40,054 nt of DNA, from assembly GCF_002455975.1 (NCBI RefSeq), contig NZ_DKLM01000015.1, positions 80,326 through 120,379 on the forward strand. The letters are read 5' to 3'. Below the pieces are notes generated by a model. It searched no databases. It was not told the DNA's origin and saw nothing but the letters and a program-made list of their open reading frames with translations. This stretch comes from Clostridium sp. UBA6640 (lineage in GTDB: Bacteria > Bacillota > Clostridia > Clostridiales > Clostridiaceae). How positions within the stretch are numbered: position 1 is the first letter of the stretch; each line of letters begins with the position of its first letter. Made by a program: the position numbers and the translations under genes. This document shows positions 17,285 to 25,506 of the stretch, piece after piece.

Positions 17285-17458
17285 TAATTTAGCTTCTACT
17301 CCATTGGAATTTTTTTTAGTAACTTTTGCTCTTACCTTTTGTCCCGGTAATGTATTTTTTATAGCTACTTTTTCTCCCTCATAGAAGGCAACACCTTTAC
17401 CTGGAAATTCTGTAGTTTCTATTAAAAATTCATATTCTTTTCTCTTTCTCTCTAATAT
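17285..17458 (-). other. In-frame TRAM-domain extension of rlmD lacking a canonical start codon
   Basis: Directly upstream of Met 17284 and in the same frame the DNA encodes ILERKRKEYEFLIETTEF, PGKGVAFYEGEKVAI and LPGQKVRAKV, a typical TRAM RNA-binding domain. The frame begins after a TAG. AGGAG (17466-17462) is followed by AAG ATA TTA, where an ATG or TTG would be expected. A single G-to-A change (ATG to ATA, or TTG to TTA) would explain it. Confidence 0.75.
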
Positions 17459-17520
17459 CTTCTCCTATTCTTTAATACACGGCTTTAAAAATTAGGAAAT
17501 TCTAGTGGACAATTTAAAAA

Positions 17521-17835
17521 TTAGTCTTCAATATCAACAACTGGTTGTAGATCTTTATTCTCTTCTTCACATTTTACTAATTTTAATTTTGAAACTTTTT
17601 GTCCAAAAGTCATTCCATCCTTTTTTAATGTCATTACAACATTATATATTATATATGTAATTAAGTATAATACCAATATAGTTTGAATTTTTTCTGCAAT
17701 AAAATACCCAAATAATCTTAGTATAAAGTCTAATATAACAGTACCAAAAGCTGAAATTCCTAGCATGGCTAATAAATCTGTTATTGCAGTTATGAATATT
17801 TCCTTAAAACCTATTTTGTTTTTATTATTGCTCAT
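17521..17835 (-). CDS. RDD family membrane protein
   Basis: A small integral membrane protein of 105 residues. It has two hydrophobic segments (about 15-40 and 47-67) and the C-terminal RDD-type signature GMTFGQKVSKLKLVK. RDD proteins are poorly characterised and some have been linked to ion or solute transport. The start at 17835 has AGGAGA seven bases upstream; the longer reading from 17865 would place that site inside the gene. It is shorter than typical RDD proteins (about 140-160 residues) and lacks an obvious N-terminal R-D-D helix. It stands alone. Confidence 0.68.
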   Translation of the reverse strand: MSNNKNKIGFKEIFITAITDLLAMLGISAFGTVILDFILRLFGYFIAEKIQTILVLYLITYIIYNVVMTLKKDGMTFGQKVSKLKLVKCEEENKDLQPVVDIED

Positions 17836-18019
17836 TTTATCTCTCCTTATAAATCTTAGTGACACTTTATCACTTATAACTTAAATTTTTATATGATATT
17901 AATGAAAAAGATACTGTTTTTAATTTTATGAAATAAGACAATTATATATAACTCCCCTTCTATTTACTATAGATAAGCTTTATAATATACATGGACTATA
18001 TATTTTTAGGGGTGTTAAT

Positions 18020-18772
18020 ATGTTAGCTGAATTAATTTTCTTATCTATTGCTTGTTTTGCCGCTGCATTTATTGATGCTATAGCAGGCGGTGGTGGACTT
18101 ATAAGTCTTCCTGCATACTTAATGGCAGGAGTATCTCCTCATCTTAGCCTTGGAACTAATAAATTTACTGCTACTACCGGTTCTTTTACTAGTGCTTATA
18201 AATTCAGTAAATCTGGATTCGTCAATTTTAAATTATTAAAATTCCTTGTACCTTTTACTTTGGTAGGTTCTGTATTAGGTGTTAGAACAGTATTACTAAT
18301 TGATCAAGAATTTCTTTATCCTTTAGTATTAGTTTTCGTTTTAGGTATAGGAATATATACATTATTTTCAAAAGATATAGGCAGTGAGGATAATTTTTCC
18401 GGACTTACAAAGAAAAATATAATAATCGGTATGTGCTTTGCATTTTCACTTGGCTTTTATGATGGATTTTTTGGTCCAGGCACCGGTTCTTTTTTAGTAT
18501 TTGGAATGATAAAAATTTATAAATTCGATTTTTTACATGCCTCTGCTAATAGTAAATGCTTAAACTTTGTAAGTAATATTTCTGCACTTATTACCTTCGC
18601 TATAAATAATTCTATTGATTATAAAATTGGATTAGTGGTTGCAATATTTATGGTACTTGGTGCTGAGGCAGGTACAAGGCTTGCCATTAATAAGGGCTCT
18701 AAAATAATAAAACCTATATTTGTAACCATGTCTTTAGCTGTTGCAATAAAAATGCTCTTTACTTTACTGTAA
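18020..18772 (+). CDS. TSUP (TauE/SafE) family permease
   Basis: A 250-residue polytopic membrane protein with about eight hydrophobic segments. It has the family's N-terminal glycine-rich signature AAFIDAIAGGGGLISLP and the second half-repeat GFYDGFFGPGTGSFL. Members export or import sulfite, sulfonates or other sulfur and carbon acids, and the substrate here cannot be read. The ribosome binding site AGGGGTG is well placed and a TATAAT lies at 17981-17986. It is a single-gene unit convergent with the EamA gene. Confidence 0.85.
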   Translation: MLAELIFLSIACFAAAFIDAIAGGGGLISLPAYLMAGVSPHLSLGTNKFTATTGSFTSAYKFSKSGFVNFKLLKFLVPFTLVGSVLGVRTVLLIDQEFLYPLVLVFVLGIGIYTLFSKDIGSEDNFSGLTKKNIIIGMCFAFSLGFYDGFFGPGTGSFLVFGMIKIYKFDFLHASANSKCLNFVSNISALITFAINNSIDYKIGLVVAIFMVLGAEAGTRLAINKGSKIIKPIFVTMSLAVAIKMLFTLL

Positions 18773-18874
18773 ACAAAAACTATGACAATTTCATGACAAA
18801 ATAAAACAGATGTTTATAATACTCCAATATAAACATCTATTTTGCTCTCAACTTGAGAATTAGTTGTTATTTAA

Positions 18875-19810
18875 CTAATTCTCAATATATGATTTTGTTA
18901 TGCTGGCGTCTTCTAAACTTTCTTCTTTTCCTTCCATTGAGTTATCCTTTACCGAACGCGAAAGTATTATAACTGATGCTATTATAAATATTCCTCCAAC
19001 AAAAAGTTGTATAGTTAAAGTTTCCTTAAATATTATGATTCCCATAATTACTCCAACAATAGGTTCAAAAGTACTCAATATAGCTGCATTTGAAGTTCCT
19101 ATTATCTTAACACCATGAAGAAATAATATGATAGCCGCTATTGTAGAGATTACAGACACTCCTAATACCGCTAAGGTAGAATATATGTTTAGAGTTGTTA
19201 TAAGTTCTCCCTTTAATCCTCCATATAAAAGCATTGCGATAGCTGAAAATAATGCAAGATAAAAGGTTATAACTTTATTATCCAGGTCCTCTAAAGCTTT
19301 GCTTGCCATACTAACAACACAAGCTGCATAGCTTAATCCTGAAAATAATGCCAAGGAACTTCCTTTAAGGCTTATCCCACCTATATCCACGCCTACTAAA
19401 ATATATATTCCCATTAAAGATAATAACAAGGATATTATTTTATGCTTATTTAACTTTTCTTTATAAATTATAAGAGATAACAAAGTGACTAAAGCCGGAT
19501 ATATAAAATGCATAGTAGTAGCTAAACCTACTGTAATATAATTATATGATAAAAATAAAGTTAAGGCTGTGGTAGAATACCCTGTTACGCCAATGGCCAT
19601 AAGTATTATAAGCTGTTTTTTACTAATCTTAAAATTCACTTTACAAATAATAAAATACCCCAATAATAAAATACTAGCTACTAAAAATCTAAGAGTAACT
19701 ACTGTTATAGGATTTAAGCCATTGTTATAAGCTATCTTTGTAAATATAGGCATAAGGCCAAAACCTACTGAAGAAAGCATGGCATAAATTATTCCATTAA
19801 TTTTTTTCAT
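18875..19810 (-). CDS. EamA-family (drug/metabolite transporter superfamily) permease
   Basis: A 311-residue protein with ten predicted membrane helices arranged as two five-helix EamA repeats (about 1-140 and 150-290). Typical features are the N-terminal MLSSVGFGLMPIFTKIAY and the second-repeat segments GLSYAACVVSMASKAL and LSTFEPIVGVIMG. Members export amino acids, nucleosides or other metabolites. The hydrophilic, acidic tail (KDNSMEGKEESLEDA) is cytoplasmic. A strong AGGAGGGGTGAT ribosome binding site fixes the start. Substrate unknown. Confidence 0.87.
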   Translation of the reverse strand: MKKINGIIYAMLSSVGFGLMPIFTKIAYNNGLNPITVVTLRFLVASILLLGYFIICKVNFKISKKQLIILMAIGVTGYSTTALTLFLSYNYITVGLATTMHFIYPALVTLLSLIIYKEKLNKHKIISLLLSLMGIYILVGVDIGGISLKGSSLALFSGLSYAACVVSMASKALEDLDNKVITFYLALFSAIAMLLYGGLKGELITTLNIYSTLAVLGVSVISTIAAIILFLHGVKIIGTSNAAILSTFEPIVGVIMGIIIFKETLTIQLFVGGIFIIASVIILSRSVKDNSMEGKEESLEDASITKSYIEN

Positions 19811-19929
19811 ATCACCCCTCCTTTGTACTAGCCCCTAAATCATTCTAATACTTTAGTAAGAATTTATCAAATCTTATAGCAATTCTCATTTTTAAATTAT
19901 AGATATCATTCTATGACTCAAGACATAAT

Positions 19930-20023
19930 AAAAAAAGTATTCATAGCTCTTAATTTAACAAATTGTCATAGCTGTTACAGTCTATGCATAAGTTAAATGC
20001 AAGCTACAAATACTTCTTTTTTT
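19930..20023 (-). terminator. Long imperfect stem-loop, terminator of the zinc-ribbon gene
   Basis: Outer arms AAAAAAGTATT and AATACTTCTTTTTT, middle arms TTAATTTAAC and GTTAAATGCAAG, and inner arms CATAG and CTATG stack into one long imperfect hairpin. It ends in T-runs on both strands and lies 23 bp beyond the stop at 20046. It is unusually long for a plain terminator. Confidence 0.6.
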
Positions 20024-20045
20024 ATATTATATGCAAAATGCCTTA

Positions 20046-20291
20046 TTATAGTACCTTTCTTAATTGCTCTGCTTTATACTCTTTTATAAGTTTATTCTTA
20101 GCTTCATCTATAACAATTAATTTTACAGTACTATCTTCTACTTTTAATACTTTTCCTTTTTGTTTAGTTCCTATTACATTTACTGGTGCTCCATTTGTTA
20201 TTGCTTTCAAAAAACTGCTATTGCAATAATCACACTTTTCTGAATTTTCGACTAATCTCTTACAATCAACACAATAATATAGTTTACTCAT
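20046..20291 (-). CDS. Small zinc-ribbon protein, function unknown
   Basis: An 81-residue protein. The N-terminus has two CxxC pairs (YYCVDCKRL with Cys7 and Cys10, and KCDYCNSS with Cys20 and Cys23) that would bind one zinc. It is followed by GAPVNVIGTKQKGKVLKVED, a small beta-barrel-like segment, and a charged helix. I do not recognise a functional family. It is a single gene with a GGAGG ribosome binding site, ended by the long hairpin at 19930-20023. Confidence 0.72.
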   Translation of the reverse strand: MSKLYYCVDCKRLVENSEKCDYCNSSFLKAITNGAPVNVIGTKQKGKVLKVEDSTVKLIVIDEAKNKLIKEYKAEQLRKVL

Positions 20292-20778
20292 ATAAACACC
20301 TCCAAGTACTCTCTTATTATAAATATTTCTATATATGAGTATAATATCCTTTTTTAAAATATATTGTTAATAAATTATTAATTATTAGTTCCTATTTCAC
20401 TAGATTCATAAAATCTTTACCTAAAAAGTTTTATTATAAAATTATTACTATTCTTTGCTCAATTCTACCTATAGATATAATAGTAGATGATTTGTTTGTG
20501 ATAATAAATTTTAATCTAATTTATTCTTTTATAAAGGCAATTTTTATAAATTCATTGTAAAATTCCTATAAACGTTTATTTGCTTTGTAATATTTGTAAG
20601 TAATATAGCTTTATACTTCTTAAGGATTATGATAAAATTTATTCTAAGTATTGTATATTTATTAATATACAACATGATTAATTATGATAAAAAATATATT
20701 TAAGTAGAGAATATTAGGAGCTACGTAATAGCTAATTTTCATTTTCTTCTTATAAACACCTAATGAAAGGAACTTTTT
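20292..20778. other. Intergenic, AT-rich, with one operator-like palindrome
   Basis: No gene was recognised in about 490 bp between divergent genes. TTGTATATT (20651-20659) and AATATACAA (20664-20672) form a perfect 9-bp inverted repeat with a four-base spacer. It lies about 110 bp before the next gene and could be a repressor site. A weaker inverted pair, AGCTA and TAGCT, follows near 20720-20735. Confidence 0.4.
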
Positions 20779-21093
20779 ATGTATATAACAATATTCTATA
20801 TTTTGATTTGTATAGTATTCTTCTTGTTCGGAAGGAAAAACTATATAAAAAAAGCTGAAAGATTAAATAATAATATTAGTGAATTTAATGATGAAATTGT
20901 ACTTAGATATAATTCTTTAGATGAAGAAAGTAAGGCTAGATTTAAAAAATCTCTAAATGAACTAGAGCTTATATACTTTAATGATATACTTCAAAATAGT
21001 TTTAAATACAGCAATAACATAAGTAATACTCAAAGTTATATTCTTCATTTAGAAGATATTATGAAAAAACTAAAGCTTATAGAAGGAGAGTAG
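20779..21093 (+). CDS. Small membrane-anchored hypothetical protein (104 aa)
   Basis: Residues 2-20 are a hydrophobic helix ending FFLFGRKNY, so the protein is probably anchored by its N-terminus. The rest is a charged, helical cytoplasmic domain (SEFNDEIVLRYNSLDEESKARFKK...) with coiled-coil character. I do not recognise the family. The AAAGGA ribosome binding site is well placed. A degenerate reading frame follows immediately downstream. Confidence 0.65.
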   Translation: MYITIFYILICIVFFLFGRKNYIKKAERLNNNISEFNDEIVLRYNSLDEESKARFKKSLNELELIYFNDILQNSFKYSNNISNTQSYILHLEDIMKKLKLIEGE

Positions 21094-21405
21094 TACTGTG
21101 ACTTATAATAATTTGCTCTATGCAATTTATAAACGATGCTCTATTAGAAAATATAAGCTAAAACTTCTAGCATCATCTACTATTAATAGTCAGCCTTGAT
21201 TTTTTTTAAAAAGGACAATATAGTACAGAGTTAAACGAAGTAAAATAGCAAAAATTCTTGGTTATATTAATAAAATTGATAGTGGCATAGCTCTTTGTCA
21301 TCTTATGGTATCAAAAACTCTTAAAGACACAAAACTCACATTAGAGTATTTAGATAATACAGAAAGAAAAAATTTAATATATTTTATTTCCATAATAGAA
21401 AATTA
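21094..21405 (+). pseudogene. Degenerate coding remnant
   Basis: A GTG just after the preceding stop opens a frame (VTYNNLLYAIYKRCSIRKYKL) that stops after 34 codons. About 60 bp later a second stretch encodes KIAKILGYINKIDSGIALCH and continues through YLDNTERKNLIYFISIIEN to a stop at about 21405, without a usable start. The two parts look like one small gene broken by stops. The family is not recognised. Confidence 0.4.
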
Positions 21406-21596
21406 ATTATTCAACATTAAAATTATATATTTGGGTAATACTATTGATAAATATAAAAAAAGTAAGCTAACAATAATATTCTATAGGATAATTATAAATA
21501 AAGTAGGTATATAAAAATATTTTATTACATAAAAAAATAGAAAAGTATACAAACTACTAATAACATAGTGTAATGACTTTTAAAGGAGTGAAAATA

Positions 21597-22076
21597 ATGA
21601 ATAACAAATTTGAAAAGGTTATGAAAACCGCACTTACAGTTATTGGTGTGGCAGCAGTAGCAAAAGTAGTTTCAGATAAACTTTCTGAAATGCATAATAA
21701 AAAGCTTTGTGATTGCATTGATAAAAAATTTAATAATGGTAAAGATATAATAATTAAATCTTTTGATGAAGAGGATCTTCAATGTTGTGATAATAAACTT
21801 CAAGAACAAATGGATGTTAATAGTCCTGATAATACTTCAAAAATTAATGTTGAAAGTAATGTTTTTAAGAAAGCAAAAGAACACACAATGATACCTGATA
21901 TCAGAAAATATGAATCTTCTAATAATGAAAATCATATTTTAAAATATCCTATAAAAACTAATAATAACTTTGCAAGTTGCTGTAATGAAGAAATTTTAAG
22001 TGAACAATATAATGAGGAACTTGAAAAAAATATCTCTAAAAATAAAGAATTAGAAAATATTGTAGCAGAAGCTTAA
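21597..22076 (+). CDS. Hypothetical protein with N-terminal hydrophobic segment (159 aa)
   Basis: The start is set at 21597 by AAGGAG seven to eight bases upstream; a longer frame from 21573 would contain that site. Residues about 10-28 (ALTVIGVAAVAKVVSDKLS) are a short hydrophobic helix. The rest is hydrophilic, asparagine- and glutamate-rich, and carries several cysteines (LCDCID, QCCDN, SCCNEE) that could bind metal. No family was recognised. It is not obviously part of the eut locus, which ends on the opposite strand nearby. Confidence 0.6.
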   Translation: MNNKFEKVMKTALTVIGVAAVAKVVSDKLSEMHNKKLCDCIDKKFNNGKDIIIKSFDEEDLQCCDNKLQEQMDVNSPDNTSKINVESNVFKKAKEHTMIPDIRKYESSNNENHILKYPIKTNNNFASCCNEEILSEQYNEELEKNISKNKELENIVAEA

Positions 22077-22251
22077 AGCGAGCTTATTCGTAAGCATAGT
22101 GAAATATTAGAAGATACGATGATAACTTAAGATGACCATAGGAGAACAACTAATAAAAAACTACAACAAAATTATATTCATTAGTAATAAGCGTTAAGAT
22201 AAAAGTTACAAATTGCTTTTATATCTAGTTTTTAAAATTTCCTATAGATGT

Positions 22252-22286
22252 AAAAATGCCTATAGACTATGTCTATAGGCATTTTT
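22252..22286. terminator. Strong bidirectional terminator at the end of the eut locus
   Basis: AAAAATGCCTATAGAC pairs perfectly with GTCTATAGGCATTTTT around a three-base loop (22252-22286). It closes the eut transcript 25 bp after eutQ and can also stop transcripts coming from the plus strand. Confidence 0.9.
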
Positions 22287-22310
22287 ATATTATTTAAAAT
22301 AAGTTTTATT

Positions 22311-22763
22311 TTACTCAAGCTCTGCCCAATTTGCTGGATAAGTTACATATACAAATCTAGCATGATTTGGAACTGTGAAATTAATTGAAGAATTTCTAGG
22401 AATGAAAATTAAATCACCTTTATTACCTACAACTTTTCTTCCATCTATATCTATTTCTAAAGTTCCATCAATTATATAATCTACTTCATCATATTTTAAT
22501 GTCCAAGCAAAACTAGTTTGATCCATTTCCATAACACCACAACCTAATCTTGGACTTTCTTCAAGTGTTACTACATCTTTTAAGTAAACCTTGTCACCTT
22601 CTTTACCAGTATCGAATTTTTCTGGTTTTACAGTACTAGTTTTTATTGACATTATGCCACTTGGATCTACATGCTTTTCAAATTCAGGTGTCATTTGACC
22701 TAGTTTCTCTGTTATTATTCTTCTTATTATCTCCTCAATTGCTTTTTCATTTATGTTCTCCAT
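22311..22763 (-). CDS. eutQ: Ethanolamine utilization cupin protein EutQ
   Basis: A 150-residue protein made of an N-terminal amphipathic helix (KAIEEIIRRIITEKLGQ, about 7-23), a linker and a C-terminal cupin barrel (about 65-150, with GDLIFIPRNSSINF). Work on enterobacterial EutQ reports acetate kinase activity. The N-terminal helix looks like a cargo-encapsulation peptide. It is shorter than enterobacterial EutQ (about 230 residues) and lacks part of its N-terminal half. It is the last gene of the locus, just before the terminator at 22252-22286. Confidence 0.88.
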   Translation of the reverse strand: MENINEKAIEEIIRRIITEKLGQMTPEFEKHVDPSGIMSIKTSTVKPEKFDTGKEGDKVYLKDVVTLEESPRLGCGVMEMDQTSFAWTLKYDEVDYIIDGTLEIDIDGRKVVGNKGDLIFIPRNSSINFTVPNHARFVYVTYPANWAELE

Positions 22764-22788
22764 AATATAACATCTCCTTTAAAATATC

Positions 22789-23874
22789 TTATTTACTTAC
22801 TTCATTTTTTGGTGTCATAAAACATGCTAAAGCTACTGCTGAAGCACCACCTATTAATTTAGCAACTATCATAGGTGCAATCATATCTTTATTAACACCT
22901 GCTGCAAAGCCTAAATGATCCCCAAATACAAAGGCAGCACTTACAGCAAAAGCAACGTTTATTATCTTCCCTCTATTATCCATATCTTTCATCATACCAA
23001 ACATAGGAATACTATTAGCTAATGAAGCTATCATACCAGCAGCTGCTACTTCTCCTATGCCTAATAATGAACCTAATTTCATTAATGGCTTTTTAAATAC
23101 TTTAGTTATAAAGTGTACTAATGGATACGCTCCTGCAAGAACTATCGCAATATCTCCAACTACTCCTATTCCTTCTGAAAGTGGAGCCATTCCTGGAATT
23201 ACAACTATACCAGTGATTGTTTCAATTATTATAGCAGCTAGTCCTACAGTAATAACAGCTGTTACAAACTTTCCAAAGTATGTAAAACCTTTTATCATTT
23301 TTTCTGGTATTAACTTTAATCCTAAAGCAATAAGAACTGCAACTATTATTATAGGTGTTAAGTTCATAAGAACTACTAGTGGAGATAATCCGGATAATAA
23401 TCCTCCAACAAAAGATCCTATTGGAATTGTTATTATACCTGCAAGCACACCTCTAGCTAAAAATTTATGATCTTCTTTTTTTATAATTCCTAATGCAACA
23501 GGTATAGTAAATACTATTGTTGGTCCCATCATAGAACCTAATATTAATCCTGCAAAAGGTGCAACTTCTTTTGCTTCTGCTAATTGCTGTGCTAATTGGT
23601 ATCCACCCATATCACAAGCAAGTAATGTTGTAGCAAACATTGACGGATCTGCTCCAACAGCTTTATAAAGTGGAACAACTACTGGCTTTAATACGTTTGC
23701 TAAAACTGGAGCTAAGGATATAATTCCTACCATTGCTAAAGTTAAAGCCCCCATAGCCATAAGTCCTTCTTCGAACTGCTCTCCATATCCAAATTTATTT
23801 CCTAGGATTTTATCAACAGCTCCTACAACCATGAATATTACCATAATGTACATTATAATTTCATTTATATCCAT
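22789..23874 (-). CDS. eutH: Ethanolamine permease EutH
   Basis: A 361-residue, very hydrophobic protein with about ten membrane helices. It has family-typical segments such as FATTLLACDMGGYQLAQQLA, PFAGLILGSMMGPTIVFTIP and FGDHLGFAAGVN. EutH carries ethanolamine across the cytoplasmic membrane and matters most when the substrate is scarce or protonated. It lies between the PduT-like shell gene and eutQ with short gaps, in the same transcript. The ATG is preceded by GAAAGAGGATGG, an adequate ribosome binding site. Confidence 0.95.
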   Translation of the reverse strand: MDINEIIMYIMVIFMVVGAVDKILGNKFGYGEQFEEGLMAMGALTLAMVGIISLAPVLANVLKPVVVPLYKAVGADPSMFATTLLACDMGGYQLAQQLAEAKEVAPFAGLILGSMMGPTIVFTIPVALGIIKKEDHKFLARGVLAGIITIPIGSFVGGLLSGLSPLVVLMNLTPIIIVAVLIALGLKLIPEKMIKGFTYFGKFVTAVITVGLAAIIIETITGIVVIPGMAPLSEGIGVVGDIAIVLAGAYPLVHFITKVFKKPLMKLGSLLGIGEVAAAGMIASLANSIPMFGMMKDMDNRGKIINVAFAVSAAFVFGDHLGFAAGVNKDMIAPMIVAKLIGGASAVALACFMTPKNEVSK

Positions 23875-23901
23875 ATAGCCATCCTCTTTCCTTATATATT
23901 T

Positions 23902-24444
23902 TTATAGATTTTCTAAAAGAATTTTACTAGGAGACGGAATAATTGTCTTATGAATTATTTTTTTAGGTTCAATTATAGATTCAGCTACCCTAATAGCTTC
24001 TTCTACACTACTCACAGAACCTGTAACTACAAAATAAGACTTTCCACCAATACCATTACCGATAACTAATTTTACTAATTTGATGGAAGCTGATTTTAAT
24101 GCAAGGTCTAAGGAAATTAATGAAGAAGTAACATTAGCAGTTTCCATAACGCCTACAGCATCAAAATTATCAATAGGAGGTCTTTTCTTGAGCCCATTTA
24201 TTAATTCTTCGTGAGCGTTAGTAATTACAAAGCTTGCTACGATATTTTTACTTACTATTTCCTTTGAGGTTTCAATAGCTTCTTTTACTTCTTCTACATC
24301 ACCACAAAGTATAATCATAAATTTTCCTGGGCATATATGTCTTAATGTCACAACCTCAACATTCGACGCTTTAAACATAATATCTGCTACTTCTATTCCT
24401 CTTGCAATACTACTAAACTCCATTAATCCTAAAGATCTATTCAT
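23902..24444 (-). CDS. Tandem BMC-domain shell protein, PduT-like
   Basis: A 180-residue protein with two BMC folds (about 5-85 and 95-175) that would assemble as a trimer with pseudo-hexameric shape. LRHICPGKF places a cysteine at position 38, the same motif and position as the Cys38 that binds a [4Fe-4S] cluster at the trimer centre in PduT. The second half starts AVGVMETANV and has GNGIGGKSYFVVTG. It is therefore not EutL but a PduT-type redox or electron-transfer shell protein encoded in a eut locus. It sits between eutN and eutH. Confidence 0.87.
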   Translation of the reverse strand: MNRSLGLMEFSSIARGIEVADIMFKASNVEVVTLRHICPGKFMIILCGDVEEVKEAIETSKEIVSKNIVASFVITNAHEELINGLKKRPPIDNFDAVGVMETANVTSSLISLDLALKSASIKLVKLVIGNGIGGKSYFVVTGSVSSVEEAIRVAESIIEPKKIIHKTIIPSPSKILLENL

Positions 24445-24488
24445 AAAATCAACTCCATGTAATGTGTATTTATGTTAGTAGAATTAGT

Positions 24489-24755
24489 TTATACTAGTTC
24501 TACTGAATCTACTATTCCTACTATTGTTGCGTCTATTGGTGCTTTCTTATCTCCGACCACATATCTTGCAGAACTACCATAAACAATAAGTACTTGATCT
24601 CCTATTCCTGCACCAACGCTATCTACTGCCACAATTGTGTTATCTATTTTTTCACCTTTAGAATCTAGTTTTTTTACAACTAAGAATTTAAATCCATTAA
24701 GATTTTCATCTTTTCTCGTAGCCCATAGATTTCCTACTACTTCTCCAATAATCAT
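24489..24755 (-). CDS. eutN: Microcompartment vertex protein EutN (EutN/CcmL family)
   Basis: An 88-residue single-domain beta-barrel protein with the family pattern MIIGEVVGNLWATRKDENLNG, VAVDSVGAGIGDQVLIVYGS and VVGDKKAPIDATIVGIVDSV. Pentamers of this family cap the twelve vertices of the icosahedral shell. The length is standard. It lies between the unknown eut gene and the PduT-like shell gene, separated by short gaps. Confidence 0.93.
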   Translation of the reverse strand: MIIGEVVGNLWATRKDENLNGFKFLVVKKLDSKGEKIDNTIVAVDSVGAGIGDQVLIVYGSSARYVVGDKKAPIDATIVGIVDSVELV

Positions 24756-24788
24756 AATTAAGTACCCTTCCTCTCCTAATAAATTTCT

Positions 24789-25493
24789 TTAACTCTCAAA
24801 TTTTATTAGTAATTTGTTTATTCTAGCAAAATCTTTAGCTAGCGGTGTCACTATAGATTTCTTAGGAATTACTACTTCTCTTACTCCATCTTTATATAAA
24901 TCTCTTAACTCTGTTTCAGATATTAATTTTTTCTTAATTGATTTATTTGCTTCATCTTTAATTTGAACTGAAACTTCTGATTTATCTTTTCTTTCACTCT
25001 TTGGAGAAATATTGACATTCTCACCTTTTAAAGTAGATAAAAGTACTTTTAGTCCTACAAAATTAACCCCGTAGCTTTTAAGTTTTTCTTGATGATCTTT
25101 AAATGCATTGAATAAAACTCTATTAGCAGTGGCAGCATATTTTTTATATTCTACCCCTTTTTCCATAGCATATAGGTTTAAACCTTTTAAAACTGCTTCA
25201 ATTGCCACTTTTTCTTTCATTGACCCTTGAATGGTTAAAGAAAGATTAGTTAATTCACTATTAGAAATATTTTGTAATATTATTCCCTCATAATTTTCAA
25301 TATCACCCATATTGTCTAAACAATCTATTATGAAATTATTGTCACTTAAAGCTCCAGTTAATATAGGGCATAAGTCTTTTGAATGTTCAAGAATTAATAA
25401 TTTCTTCTTTGATCTATTATTTTCTTCTAATAATATCTTTAGTCTATTCATAACTTCTTTTGTTATAAGTTCAACTAACTCCTCATTATACAT
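24789..25493 (-). CDS. Conserved ethanolamine-utilization protein of unknown function
   Basis: A 234-residue soluble protein. The start is taken at 25493 because GGAGG lies seven bases upstream; the longer frame from 25529 overlaps eutJ. The first 20 residues (YNEELVELITKEVMNRLKIL) form an amphipathic helix like the encapsulation peptides of EutC, EutD and EutQ. The middle contains KKLLILEHSKDLCPIL and an acidic NFIIDCLDN. It ends with a conserved-looking VREVVIPKKSIVTPLAKDFA. It resembles the uncharacterised eut-linked family placed between eutJ and eutN in clostridia (PduM-like position). The role is unknown, probably interior or assembly. Confidence 0.75.
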   Translation of the reverse strand: MYNEELVELITKEVMNRLKILLEENNRSKKKLLILEHSKDLCPILTGALSDNNFIIDCLDNMGDIENYEGIILQNISNSELTNLSLTIQGSMKEKVAIEAVLKGLNLYAMEKGVEYKKYAATANRVLFNAFKDHQEKLKSYGVNFVGLKVLLSTLKGENVNISPKSERKDKSEVSVQIKDEANKSIKKKLISETELRDLYKDGVREVVIPKKSIVTPLAKDFARINKLLIKFES

Positions 25494-25506
25494 CAACACA
25501 CCTCCC

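Noticed and set aside
23057..23470. A 137-codon open frame on the plus strand
   Set aside because: It lies entirely antisense to eutH; proline/threonine/isoleucine-rich translation and no ribosome binding site mark it as a shadow.
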